64,000 nucleotides of DNA from Neoechinorhynchus agilis. Taxonomy: Eukaryota; Acanthocephala. The translations under genes and the position numbers were made by a program. The notes beneath the pieces are model-generated. The model saw only the letters and a list, made by a program, of their open reading frames with translations, made no database searches and was not told the origin of the DNA. The DNA lies in the NCBI GenBank assembly GCA_051530055.1, contig CM121341.1, forward strand, positions 3,162,001 to 3,226,000. Reading direction: 5' to 3'. Positions 12,127 through 23,285 of this stretch are shown here, one piece after another (position 1 is the stretch's first letter; the number at the start of each line of letters is the position of its first letter).

Positions 12127-12927
12127 TCACGCACAGATTCCGCAGGTCTTTGGACATACAGTAACGATTGATTTTCTGGTGCACTGTCTCACGTAAGTAT
12201 GACATTCTTTGTGTTTGTCTTCACATTTATGATCGACTACAATTGCTGGCTTTATAACAGGCTTCTTAACATGAATCTCGAGATTCTCAATTATGTGCTT
12301 AACTGGTTGAATAGGTTGCTGTGGCGGTGGAGGTAGTGGTGGCGGTGGTGCGGGAGGTGCACATTGTTCGCAGGATCCAATAATATGAGCTTTTACGTTA
12401 AGGCCAGCTTCAATGGGCAGTCTGTATTGTGGAGCCGGATGGTGGTGTTCATGTATGTGTTCATGGATGATTCTTTGCGGGGGTGGAGCCGGTGGCGCTG
12501 GTGGTGGACTTTGAACCACTGGCCTATGAACGACTGGTTGGTGATGAATTATCTGAGCAGGCTGGACGCAAGCTGCAACAAGATTTGTGCGAACCTGCGC
12601 CTGTACTGGAGGACAAGGATTAGCTGCGACTGGTATTGGAGCAACCGGTTGGTTGTACCTTTGGTTGAATCCATGATGATGGTGATGATGGTATTCTTCA
12701 CTGCTGTGTCGAAATTTGTTCCTTATAAGTTTATATCCAAGAATTCCTGCACCAACTCCAAGGGCAGCACCAATCGCTGCCCTAATAGGTCCTCGTCGTT
12801 GTCTACTTAGGCGCGTGGAATTATCTGCTTCAGCCAAATCCTCCTTTGCATTCACGGTCTTATTCTGATGCTTCCCAGTGGCATTACAGACAAATATCCA
12901 AAGGATTATACTAAGACTTGACTTCAT
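12127..12927 (-). CDS. Secreted His/Pro-rich ShKT-domain protein with furin-like site
   Basis: Single exon, 266 residues, clear ATG at 12,927. Residues 1-18 (MKSSLSIILWIFVCNATG) form a signal peptide. A dibasic RQRR near residue 44 looks like a furin-type cleavage site. Directly after it lies a hydrophobic glycine-spaced segment (GPIRAAIGAALGVGAGILGY). Then come a run of six histidines, several HH pairs and polyproline blocks. The last 36 residues hold six cysteines in ShKT spacing (C-x6-C-x6-C-x8-C-x3-C-x2-C), ending CPKTCGICA. ShKT modules fold on three disulfides and are common in secreted nematode and cnidarian proteins. I infer an extracellular, processed product, perhaps metal-binding through the histidines; no enzyme domain accompanies the ShKT. 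AATAAA (minus strand) lies at 12,050-12,055, about 75 bp past the stop. Confidence 0.85.
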   Translation of the reverse strand: MKSSLSIILWIFVCNATGKHQNKTVNAKEDLAEADNSTRLSRQRRGPIRAAIGAALGVGAGILGYKLIRNKFRHSSEEYHHHHHHGFNQRYNQPVAPIPVAANPCPPVQAQVRTNLVAACVQPAQIIHHQPVVHRPVVQSPPPAPPAPPPQRIIHEHIHEHHHPAPQYRLPIEAGLNVKAHIIGSCEQCAPPAPPPPLPPPPQQPIQPVKHIIENLEIHVKKPVIKPAIVVDHKCEDKHKECHTYVRQCTRKSIVTVCPKTCGICA

Positions 12928-12929
12928 TG

Positions 12930-13550
12930 CCAGACTTCAGAATGATGAACGATGAACAAAAAGAACTTGGCAACGTCGTAAGGCAGAAGTGTGTCGGGAA
13001 TTTATGCCATGAAAATTCGATATTGCATTCTTTGCTCTATGCAAATAAGGAAGCGCGTTCATAAACCCATTTACCCACACACAAGCAGCCACGAATTGCC
13101 TTGAGCTGCCAAACATAGTACAGACGAATATGCAACAAGCGTATAATTTGCGATGAACAGTGTGCATTTCTTGAATAGAACGATCCGGAAAATAATGAAC
13201 TCATCGAAATATCATCCGTAGATGGCGGAAATTGTGCCTAAGCGCTATTTGTAGCGGTGGCTTTCTAGAATAGTTCATAAATCGGGGGTTTTCTTCGTAT
13301 TATATATGATAAGAACTGTTTTAAAAGGTGCGAAATATCGAGTGCGAAATTCAAAAAAAAAGGTATTATTCTCAGGTATTTGGTTGCCAGACACTTTCAC
13401 TTTGAAATCCGATCATCCTGAATCGAACAATTAATGCTTGCTCAAATTTATATGGACAAATAATTCAAAATTAATTAGAGGGGTGTCCATAAATAAAGTC
13501 TTATATTCGTTTCCGCAATCAAAAGGTTTAACATACGAAAATAGGTAACT
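12930..13550. other. Upstream flank of ShKT gene and satellite lead-in
   Basis: Presumed promoter region of the ShKT gene on the minus strand; no motif was certain. No further gene was seen. Confidence 0.35.
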
Positions 13551-13559
13551 ATATTGTGT

Positions 13560-16130
13560 TCGACAATTGTCTATATAAATTTACATTCGTTCTCGAACTT
13601 TCGAATGACAAGATTCGGTAGTATAGTATTTTAACATTTTAAGAAATCGAATGAACAGTCGGAAAAATCACTCAAATATTTTGTTGGTTTTTAATAATCG
13701 CTAAATTGTCTCCAGTATTCACTAGTTTTTTCGTCGAGATACATTTCCTAAGAAATCTATGGGCAGTTGTTATGATTGTTCAAAGAAATTTACATTCGTT
13801 CTCGGACTTTCGAATGACAAGATTCGGTAGTATAGTATTTTAACATTTTAAGAAACCGAATGAACAGTCGGAAAAATAACTCAAATATTTTGTTGGTTTT
13901 TAATAATCGCTAAATTGTCTCCAGTATTCACTAGTTTTTTCGTCGAGATACATTTCCTAAGAAATTAATGGGCAGTTGTTATGATTGTTGAAAGAAATTT
14001 ACATTCGTTCTCGAACTTTCGAATGACAGGATGCGGTAATATAGTATTTTAACATTTTAAGAAATCGAATGAACAGTCGGAAAAATAACTCAAATATTTT
14101 GTTGGTTTTTAAAAATCGCGTAATTGTCTCCAGTATTCACGAGCTTTTTCGTCGAGATACATTTCCTAAGAAATTAATGGGCAGTTGTTATGATTGTTCA
14201 AAGAAATTTACATTCGTTCTCGAACTTTCGAATGACAGGATGCGGTAGTATAGTATTTTAACATTTTAAGAAGCTGAATGAACAGTCGGAAAAATAACTC
14301 AAATATTTTGTTGGTTTTTAATAATCGCTAAATTGTCTCCAGTATTCACTAGTTTTTTCGTCGAGATACATTTCCTAAGAAATTAATGGGCAGTTGTTAT
14401 GATTGTTGAAAGAAATTTACATTCGTTCTCGAACTTTCGAATGACAAGATTCGGTAGTATAGTATTTTAACATTTTATGAAATCGAATAAACAGTCAGAA
14501 AAATCACTCAAATATTTTGTTGGTTTTTAAAAATCGCGTAATTGTCTCCAGTATTCACGAGCTTTTTCGCAGAGATACATTCCCCAAAAAATTAATGGGC
14601 AGTTGCTATGATTGTTCAAAGAAATTTACATTCGTTCTCGAACTTTCGAATGACAGGATGCGGTAGTATAGTATTTTAACATTTTAAGAAACCGAATGAA
14701 CAGTCGGAAAAATCACTCAAATATTTTGTTGGTTTTTAATAATCGCTAAATTGTCTCCAGTATTCACTAGTTTTTTCGTCGAGATACATTTCCTAAGAAA
14801 TCTATGGGCAGTTGTTATGATTGTTGAAAGAAATTTACATTCGTTCTCGGACTTTCGAATGACAAGATTCGGTAGTATAGTATTTTAACATTTTAAGAAA
14901 CCGAATGAACAGTCAGAAAAATCACTCAAATATTTTGTTGGTTTTTAAAAATCGCGTAATTGTCTCCAGTATTCACTAGTTTTTTCGTCGAGATACATTT
15001 CCTAAGAAATTAATGGGCAGTTGTTATGATTGTTCAAAGAAATTTACATTCGTTCTCGAACTTTCGAATGACAGGATGCGGTAATATAGTATTTTAACAT
15101 TTTAAGAAATCGAATGAACAGTCGGAAAAATAACTCAAATATTTTGTTGGTTTTTAATAATCGCTAAATTGTCTCCAGTATTCACTAGTTTTTTCGTCGA
15201 GATACATTTCCTAAGAAATCAATGGGCAGTTGTTATGATTGTTGAAAGAAATTTACATTCGTTCTCGGACTTTCGAATGACAAGATTCGGTAGTATAGTA
15301 TTTTAACATTTTAAGAAATCGAATGAACAGTCGGAAAAATAACTCAAATATTTTGTTGGTTTATAAAAATCGCGTAATTGTCTCCAGTATTCACGAGCTT
15401 TTTCGCAGAGATACACTTCCTAAGAAATTAATGGGCAGTTGTTACGATTGTTCAAAGAAATTTACATTCATTCTCGAACTTTCGAATGACAGGATGCGGT
15501 AATATAGTATTTTAACATTTTAAGAAACCGAATGAACAGTCAGAAAAATCACTCAAATATTTTGTTGGTTTTTAAAAATCGCTTAATTGTCTCCAGTATT
15601 CACGGTTTTTTTCGTCGAGATACATTTCCTAAGAAATTAATGGGCAGTTGTTATGATTGTTGAAAGAAATTTACATTCGTTCTCGGACTTTCGAATGACA
15701 AGATTCGGTAGTATAGTATTTTAACATTTTAAGAAATCGAATGAACAGTCGGAAAAATAACTCAAATATTTTGTTGGTTTATAAAAATCGCGTAATTGTC
15801 TCCAGTATTCACGAGCTTTTTCGCAGAGATACACTTCCTAAGAAATTAATGGGCAGTTGTTACGATTGTTCAAAGAAATTTACATTCATTCTCGAACTTT
15901 CGAATGACAGGATGCGGTACTATAGTATTTTAACATTTTAAGAAACCGAATGAACAGTCGGAAAAATAACTCAAATATTTTGTTGGTTTTTAAAAATCGC
16001 TTAATTGTCTCCAGTATTCACGAGAAATTAATGGGCAGTTGTTATGATTGTTCAAGGAAATTTACATTTGTACTCGGAATTTCGGAGGACAAGATGCAAA
16101 AATATTTTTTGAGCGTTGTTTTTCAAACCG
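13560..16130. repeat. 209-bp tandem array with 418-bp dimeric higher-order unit
   Basis: The phrase AAATTTACATTCGTTCTCG starts at about 13577, 13786, 13995, 14204, 14413, 14622, 14831, 15040, 15249, 15458, 15667 and 15876: twelve starts spaced exactly 209 bp, then a shortened last unit at 16058. Diagnostic bases alternate: units entered by GTTGAAAG carry ACAAGATTCGG, and units entered by GTTCAAAG carry ACAGGATGCGG, from 14,413 onward. The pair of units starting at 15,249/15,458 and 15,667/15,876 are nearly identical at 418-bp offset. This is a young satellite with higher-order structure, lying just past the 3' end of the GPCR gene. Confidence 0.95.
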
Positions 16131-16410
16131 AATGAACAAATTGAAGTAAGCCTATTAAATTTACTTTATTTTCCCCATTATTCTAAAAACTTAGAGATAG
16201 GTTTCATGCGACTTGACCTGGTGAAGACGTCTTTTCGAAACTATACGAAAAGCTTGAAGTATTTCTTAAAATATTAGGCTATTTTCCCCGATTATTCACA
16301 GGTTTTTCCAAAGATAAATTTATTTTGGATTTTCCTACACAGCACAATTCCTGGAAGCATATTTATCGCGATATATTCTTAAAATATTTCGTTCTAACGG
16401 ACAAGATTTA

Positions 16411-17600
16411 TCATATTCCTCTTTCAGTTAAGGTTTCCTGAATGCTATTAACAATCTTAACATGTCTAGTTCCACTCGCATCGGGATTAGTGGCATCAGC
16501 CGTCGAAAGATACGTCACATTCTTTGATTGAGTCGACGAATCCTTTAATTTCAGATATTTTGAAATCATATTAAAAAGTTCAGCTCTAAACCGACCGCCA
16601 CTGAGGTAATAGCACGGGAAATTTATGATATGATTCGTGTACATGAGTATATTGAGAAACTGCCAGAGCAAAGCTGTACAACAGGGCTCACAAATATCTA
16701 CACTTCCTCGGACATGATGAACGATGAGGAAAATACCGACAGGCACCTCCAGTATAAAGAACATCAGGCATATTGTCAAAATTAGAAAACTTGTTCGATT
16801 TGCTTTTTTGACTCTTGATTTTGAACACGCCATTTGCTTGGATGTCAAGATTTTTTTTATTGTAAACGAATTGGAAATCGCCATAACGACAAACGGAATT
16901 TCAGTTTGAGTGAATGAATCAATCCAAGGGTATATTCTAGAGAAAAACTCGAGGTACTTTTGATGTGATTTATACTTTATTGAGTGTCGATAATCGGTAA
17001 CATATCGTCAACACTCAAATCTGCTTAAATTACACAAGCCGGATATGAATACGGATTCACAGGTACAATCTCGTCGAGATTTGCGGAATCCTCTTTAAAT
17101 CCTGCTGTGAATATAAGTAGGTGCCCATCAATCAAAAATACAATTACTAATATACAGATACTTAGAATAATCGCGTGTTTCGGTCGACACCATTGTTTTG
17201 AAATTCCAAATCTAGCAGCAACGAGTATAGCTCGATCGATACTAACCGCCGTGAGTAGCCAACTGGCAAGATGAACGTTTGCATAGAAGCTGAAGACAGA
17301 TATTTTGCAAGGAAATGATCTGGATATTACAAGATCGAAATCATAAAGAAGATAGTCCCGAAGAAGACCAATGTTCAGCACGATGCAATCAACTATGGCT
17401 AGAAATGTTAGATACACATAAGTCGAGTTTCGGTACATTCGTTTCCTTGTAAGAACGCATACACATACCGAACTGCCGATTGTACCGAAGATTGTCCAGA
17501 GTATAGGAATTATCCGGTAAAAGATTTGAACGACGGTCTGCTGCGAACGAGATGGACATATCGCTTTTATGTAGCTTTTTAGTGATTTTGATTCGTTCAT
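16411..17600 (-). CDS. Rhodopsin-like GPCR, FMRFamide/neuropeptide-receptor type
   Basis: Two exons: 17,600-17,034 and 16,956-16,411, joined in phase 0 over a 77-bp intron (TGT|GTAATT...CAAAAG|TAC), giving about 370 residues. Exon 1 holds TM1-TM4. TM1 has GTIGSSVCVCVLTRKRMY with S where most class A receptors have N. The loop STYVYLTFLAIVDC is typical of FMRFamide-like receptors, and SIDRAI stands at the end of TM3 in place of DRY. A cysteine before TM3 (FPCKISVF) is present. Exon 2 holds TM5, TM6 (LTICLMFFILEVPVG) and TM7 with NHIINFPCYYLSGGRFR, the N-x-x-N-F/x-Y-x-x-S-G-x-x-F-R form seen in peptide receptors. The ligand is unknown. The ATG at 17,600 follows a possible acceptor (GTTTACAG), so a 5' exon or trans-splice is possible. 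AATAAA lies near 16,321. Confidence 0.88.
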
Positions 17601-17614
17601 GGCATCCAAATGTG

Positions 17615-18670
17615 TACCTGTAAACAGGAATTACGGATTAAGCATCGTATAAGAAGCGAGAAACATTACCGAACTTAAAGAAAAACCAAATACCATCCCT
17701 ATTAACCGAAATCATTTTTACGCATTAAAACAAGCACACCCAAGTATGTGATATGGTACAGTGCCTTAAGGACATTCTTAGATGCATAGTCTAATCTGAT
17801 GGATTTTTGTAGAATACATTTTTACGCTCATAGTTCGCGTGAAAGCCGATTTAATTAATTCGTATTCTCTTCTATGCTAATTCCACATTTAATTAAAGAA
17901 CAAAACATTCATCTACAGTTTTTGCGTCGTTTCGAAAACAAAATGGATATGCACGATGGAATTGCAAAAATGAGAGGATTACAATCAAGATGCAGACGGA
18001 ATCTATGGAAAATTTCAGTTTATAAGATCGAAAAGTCTTGTCCGACATTAGAGAAAATGCCTTCGTGTACGCGTTTGTTCCCTTTCGCAGTCTTTATGGG
18101 AGTCACTATACACTAAGAAAAATTAATCGATGGGGCCGTTGGGACATTTTGTTGAATAGAATTGTCATATATATTCAAACGGATACAAGATTGTCGGATA
18201 TGCACTTATACGTCCTCATGTCGGCTATGACATATGATTTATTTTCTTAAAAATGATTATGCTCAAAGAAAATGTATACCTCTGAACTTCTGTTTTAAAT
18301 TCAGATAAATATTCAGGCCGAATCTCCTTACCCTCGTTCTGTGAATAATTTAATCAATCTCCTTTGTCCCGGAAGCAGCCAAAACAATACTGGCATCCTA
18401 TTTTTAGAGAAGTAATTTGAACTCAAAAGAAGATTGCAGTTCTTATTTGGCTTCATTTATCCGTCATTAGCCGATCATTAGCGTGTATAACATCATAAAT
18501 GAAATATTTGGCTTTACGGAAAAAAATACACAATTATATGGCGTTGAAGCCACAGGCTACATCAAAGCCAAATACTTAAAATATTTAAAAAATTCAGTAA
18601 GTGTAATGAGAAGGGACAATATCTTTATACAAAATTGCAATTATCGCTAAAATAAGGACCATCGAAAAAG
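17615..18670. other. Intergenic, no gene seen
   Basis: Upstream of the GPCR. Short plus-strand open frames at 17,874-18,250 lack recognisable content or splice context. Confidence 0.35.
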
Positions 18671-18689
18671 ATAACATGTGAGGAACTTA

Positions 18690-19930
18690 GCGAATGTCTG
18701 GATGAAAAGGAACGAACTTCTTTGCCATTGCAGGAGTAGCAGGTGCTCGAGTAAAAGGAAAGAAGAACCAATTGATCACCAAATTTCCAAAGCTTATGGG
18801 GGTTCGAAGCCTAAGCTTGTTGGTTCGGCTGTTGTCGAGCCTCAAGCCTGGATAGAGTAAACCGCATACCAGAAGATTCTGTAAACGCAGAGGAATATGG
18901 ATTGCTATCCAGTGGACCATTGTTCGCACCGGCAAAAAGCCAAATCAATGATTACGGGCTCAAGCTCCAAGTAGATGTGGCACGACTGACTGACGGATTT
19001 GTGGAGACAAAGATGTCGTTTGACTTTTGAGACAGTTGCGGTGGCTCTACCACGACGATAGTCTTGAAAGACGATTATTGGTGCTCCTGTAAGGTATCAG
19101 ATGGATGAGTTTTACCCGAATCTCTCGCATGATGAACATGCGACCTTGAAATTGATCAAAGAAGCGATCCAAAATAGGTCGCAATGTTTTGATGATTAGT
19201 GATAAAATGGCGAAATGGTTGCAATCGGGCCAAATCTGAAGGATGGGATCACGTCCACATAAATAGGAGATAGGATTATTTATGAGTCGGAAGAGAAGGA
19301 AGCCGTAAGGAAATGAATTCCGCCCCTTCGCAAAGTGCGCCAATTCAACGGATTTAACGCGCCGACTCCAGTAATGCACTAAATAATCAAAACGCATAAA
19401 ATGCGAGAGGTTCCCATCACGGAGACAACTGGATCATTGATGAAGTGCTGGCCGATCATTTCTACAGTGAAGGGCCCTGTGTATCGGGTTTCAAAACTGT
19501 TAGCTGTAACCTCAGTCCTCTCCATCAAGTGGCATACAAAATTTAGAGAGACTGATTGAGTCCTTGCATTCCCGGCAAGAGGATGTAAATAAATGTCGAT
19601 TAATGTCTTTTAGTTTTGAATCCGTGAACACAAACGTTGACAATGATGCGAACCTAAGAGTTATGGAGAAAAGATTGCTGGAGAGTAAATTAGAGTTCAA
19701 CCTTCATGGTTTTGAGATAGCGGATGTCTTTCAAGCCCTTTTCGATTATCATTGGATATTCCTTCAATACATTCAACAAGTTTGTTAATGTAATCCGTAC
19801 TCGTTTGAGACTACATTTTTCGTTCTTGTTTCGATTGACTGAGGTTGACTGAAAGTACTTTCAGAAACTAAGTTGCGTTGGAAGCTCTCTGATGGTGGCA
19901 GGAGTAAAACTCCGAAATATTGGTCCGAAA
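18690..19930 (+). mobile_element. Penelope-like element fragment (N-terminal and RT start), broken
   Basis: Plus-strand translations give the N-terminal PLE region (EYGLLSSGPLFAPAKSQIN and LQVDVARLTDGFVETK, near 18,870-19,000) and an early RT block (SFSFESVNTNVDNDANLRVM, near 19,605-19,670, like the 'F-D-V-x-S-L-F-T-N-V' block of PLEs). The 19,290-19,600 stretch is an inverted relative of 48,100-48,350, where another PLE lies. The element is clearly inactive, with many breaks, and its 3' half (GIY-YIG region) is not here. Confidence 0.65.
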
Positions 19931-20855
19931 TAAATTTGCTTCAACTGTGTAAATTGTTCAAGTAACAACAATAGAAAAGAAAACATGCAATTGAGAAATA
20001 AAAAAAGGATTTTTTTGTGATTCTTTTTAGAGATATCTTTATCTTCTTTTTTTTAACAAGCATTAGTCGACAATCCATAAACTTACTATTAAAGTACGGC
20101 TTTTGTAATCCAATATCATATTCTGGCACAGTCTTTTTAGGGAACACTGACCATTAAAAAGGTATCTTTTTTGAGATTTACATTGTTCTTTATTGCTGAA
20201 ACTTGAATATTCCCATGCATTTACATTTTTGACGGAACTTGAAAAAATTTAAAATAAAATGTGCTGGAGAGTCAAGATTTCATCTCAAAAACCTCGAACT
20301 AATTACCATCATTTATAGACGTGATAACGAATTCGTCAATGGCTTAAACGGATTGATGTTTTCATCTTTGTACGAAGCAACCTGAGGGTCATTATAAATA
20401 TTTTAAAAATCAAAAATTTACCATCTATGCAGACGATACGATTAGACAGTTTGTGTGTTTCTACTAAATGCCTTTTTCGTAATTTTTACAGAGGTTAAAC
20501 CGCTTAAGAACTCAAGCTTTTCTTGGTAGCGTAAATATTTTTGAAGTGATTCCTTCTGCCGTGAACATCCACGACTGATATTTTTCTTACGGAAAGTCGA
20601 GTGAGATATTAATTGCAATTTAATCCAACCTGCTTCTTGCTTTTACTGCTTTTGGATCTATTAATTATATCCTCAAATAATTAAAGTACGCGTTTCTAAT
20701 TAGAAATTTTATAATCACCACATCTTCAACTGTCTTTCCGAAGGATTTTAGGCGTCTAACGCATTTTGAAGAGGAAGTTTCACTTAATCTTAGAGCAGAA
20801 ATCATTCACATCACTGCTCTGGATCACTCAGCTGCCGTCTTTTTGTAAACGTTCC
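19931..20855. other. AT-rich intergenic, no gene seen
   Basis: No coding, RNA or repeat feature was supported. Confidence 0.35.
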
Positions 20856-20859
20856 CTCG

Positions 20860-21236
20860 TTGCACAGTCAAAGTAATGTTTTGTAGGAGGAATGCTCATG
20901 ATCTCAGATCGCCAGTGATTTGTCTCAATCTCTTGGACAATTGCTTACCTGAGTGTCTCGACGCCAAAGGGAACGAAATAATGATTTCGACCCAAGTCGA
21001 AGTACTCCCCCTCCGGTTTAATGGTGGCGAATTTTATGTTGCTGCCTCCGGGCGTGTCCACGCACTACATTTTTCCTGCAATTCGAATGTGGAAACCTGC
21101 CATTGTTTAGAAAGCTAAAATTGCATGATTTCCACAATTCATCAGCGTTATTACCCGATGGGTATAGGAAAGCAAACACTCCCAGAATCCCATAATGTTT
21201 ATATTCGCCCTCGAAACTATCGACACTATAATCCAC
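20860..21236 (-). mobile_element. LINE-B 3'-region fragment
   Basis: The stretch GTTTTGTAGGAGGAATGCTCAT and what follows matches the fragment at 39,330-39,580 in the same orientation. On the minus strand it encodes the LINE-B C-terminal region, including a GHARRQQHKIR-type segment. It is a short, diverged piece directly downstream of the transporter gene. Confidence 0.65.
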
Positions 21237-21324
21237 AAATTTATTGGAACAAATTGCTGTAGCGAAAACATTGACCTCGTCCGTTTATTTGTAAATTTGT
21301 GGATAATTTCGGCGGCATTCGAGG

Positions 21325-22710
21325 TTATTGGGCAACTAATTTTACCTTTGTAGCTTCTTCGTCATCATTTGTTTGGTTGTTTTTTTTATTTTTGTTGTTT
21401 TGCATTAGAATCATTCCTGCGACTATAAACACACATATAAGATCGAGAATACAACAACCTGAGAATACTGCATATCTATAATTTCGTAGTGTGATGGAAT
21501 GAATTTTGGTTATTGCTTGACTGAAGATCAATCCTATGCTTTGGAATGAGCAGAACAGCGCCAAAAGCCTTGCATTTTCTTCTTTTCCAACAAACTGTCC
21601 ACAGTAAGATTTCAGGATACAAACTTCGAATCCGCAGAATAGATAAAATACATTGATGCACATAATGGAGAGATAACTCTGGGTGAATATCAAAAGAAAA
21701 TAGACGATTGCCCGAGCTAGTATTGTTATTATACACAGATTTAGATCGCTGGTGTACTTTTTAAATAAAGGTAGACCATATTTGAGACCAAGGAAAATGC
21801 AGAGTTGATTCGCGCAAAGAAACATTGCAATTTCAGTATCCGATAGTCCGACTGGACTTTTTCTGAGATACGAGTAGGTCACGGTCGTTCCACCTACAAT
21901 ACTCAAGGTCAATATAAATATTATTGTAAATGCTAGCAGGAGACATAATCTTTGAAGTGGAGTTCGTTTCCGATATGCGACATCATAGTACGAAGCAATG
22001 TCTTTTACGATACCTTTAAGATTGAACTCAATTTCCGAATGTTCATTTCGTCGATTTCGGTCGACTGTTTTCCCATCACTTAGAAACTGTACACTGCATG
22101 CGATTGAAAGCACGAGTGGTACAAACGCAACTAGAATACAATGGAGATGGTTTTTGAAGAATCTGAGAGTCAGTCCACCAACCGCTTGAGCCGCTATCAG
22201 ACCAGCGGTGTACCAAGCCTCAATGTATGAAAATTTTATTGTTTGTTCATTGGGCGAGCATGTCTTGGATACATATGCAGAAAGCATAGTCATGAACCCA
22301 AGTGTACCGCCGGTTATTCCAGTGATTATATTAACGACGATCGTGAGTCGAAGAATTACTGTTGGATTCTCCATTGAGTTGAGAAATATGAGTACAAGAA
22401 AAGGGAAACAGTTCCCGATTTGTTGAAGCACAATTATTTTCTTTGTGCAGTTGTAGATGTCCGAAACAAGTCCCATAATATAAGAAACGAAAAATATAAC
22501 TGATGCTTGTGATATATTCATAACCATTGCGTAGTAAAGGAGATTTTCATGTGCAGCGTCTTCGTTTTCATTGCTCACGTTCAAAAGGCGATCACTTTGG
22601 TTTTTTGGAGAGAGTTTAAACGCAGCTTGGAGCATAATCGGCTGGATCAAGTAGAATTCGGTGTTGATGGCCAGCGACGTGAGTAGAGCGATTAATTCCA
22701 TAATATTCAT
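21325..22710 (-). CDS. Major-facilitator transporter, SLC46-like
   Basis: Single uninterrupted 461-residue frame with about twelve hydrophobic segments, an MFS membrane carrier. N-terminal helix: MELIALLTSLAINTEFYLIQ. After helix 2, GLVSDIYNCTKKI sits where MFS proteins carry the G-x-x-x-D-R-x-x-R/K-K motif. A long cytosolic loop (residues about 215-260) is followed by RKRTPLQRLCLLLAF and LRKSPVGLSDTEIAMFL, a layout like the SLC46 (PCFT/HCP1, SLC46A1-3) family, whose members carry folates, haem-like or other small solutes. The substrate here is unknown. The C-terminus is a short charged tail. The acceptor-like TCGTTTTTAG ends 3 bp upstream of the ATG, suggesting trans-splicing or a 5' exon. 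AATAAA (minus) is at 21,284-21,289, about 40 bp past the stop. Lack of introns in 1.4 kb is unusual beside its neighbours. Confidence 0.8.
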   Translation of the reverse strand: MNIMELIALLTSLAINTEFYLIQPIMLQAAFKLSPKNQSDRLLNVSNENEDAAHENLLYYAMVMNISQASVIFFVSYIMGLVSDIYNCTKKIIVLQQIGNCFPFLVLIFLNSMENPTVILRLTIVVNIITGITGGTLGFMTMLSAYVSKTCSPNEQTIKFSYIEAWYTAGLIAAQAVGGLTLRFFKNHLHCILVAFVPLVLSIACSVQFLSDGKTVDRNRRNEHSEIEFNLKGIVKDIASYYDVAYRKRTPLQRLCLLLAFTIIFILTLSIVGGTTVTYSYLRKSPVGLSDTEIAMFLCANQLCIFLGLKYGLPLFKKYTSDLNLCIITILARAIVYFLLIFTQSYLSIMCINVFYLFCGFEVCILKSYCGQFVGKEENARLLALFCSFQSIGLIFSQAITKIHSITLRNYRYAVFSGCCILDLICVFIVAGMILMQNNKNKKNNQTNDDEEATKVKLVAQ

Positions 22711-22970
22711 TTTCTAAAAACGAGTAACGTAAGTCTAAGGAATATCAAGTAGCGATATATCGGTGCTCTTGTTTCTTTGCTGAGTAATCTCCCTTGTCAA
22801 AATGCGCTGCGCATGGTTGTGAATGAGATCGGAGAAAAAGCTTCTTTTCGGACGACATGGGATAAAAGAGATATGAGTGCTCTTGGTGACAGATCAGCGA
22901 CATTAAATACTTGGTGCTTTTAATGAATAGGAAAGTTCAAAATGAAAAATTGAGCAGAATGCAATACTAT

Positions 22971-23187
22971 TATATTCAGTTTTCCCTTGACAAATAACGA
23001 CGACCGATTTATTGTTTTTTTGTCCAAGCTTTCACCGTTTAACGGCTTCTTCAGGGGAATCTGTTTGCAAGTGTTTACGACGTTAGATCGTGTGCAAAGT
23101 CCCATGAAGAAGCCGTTAAACGGTGAAAGCTTGGGCAAAAAAACAATAAATCGGTCGTCGTTGTTTGTCAAGGGAAAACTGAATATA
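22971..23187. mobile_element. Foldback element FB1 with CTGAAGA-hairpin-GAAA motif in each arm
   Basis: Arms of 87 bp (22,971-23,057 and 23,101-23,187) are inverted copies with about three mismatches around a 43-bp spacer. Each arm contains, read outward from the centre, TGAAGA-A-GCCGT-TAA-ACGGT-GAAA. It lies beside a LINE-B 3' fragment. No coding capacity. The near-perfect arms imply recent origin or ongoing arm correction. Confidence 0.9.
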
Positions 23188-23197
23188 GAACAAAACA

Positions 23198-23285
23198 GAC
23201 GGCAGTACATGATATTAGGAATGATGGCGACGGTCGAGGAAGGACAAAAGCTGGAATTCGGCGGGAGAACGGCAAATTGCTTTAG
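23198..23285 (+). mobile_element. LINE-B extreme C-terminal fragment
   Basis: Encodes MATVEEGQKLEFGGR, also encoded on the minus strand near 36,930-36,980 as the end of a LINE-B protein. Only the last few dozen codons remain. Confidence 0.55.

Noticed and set aside
12364-12810. 148-codon plus-strand frame
   Set aside because: Antisense to the ShKT gene; its W/M-rich composition is the mirror of the His/Pro-rich coding strand.
15741-16135. Repeated 60-66 codon frames
   Set aside because: Part of the 209-bp satellite monomer.
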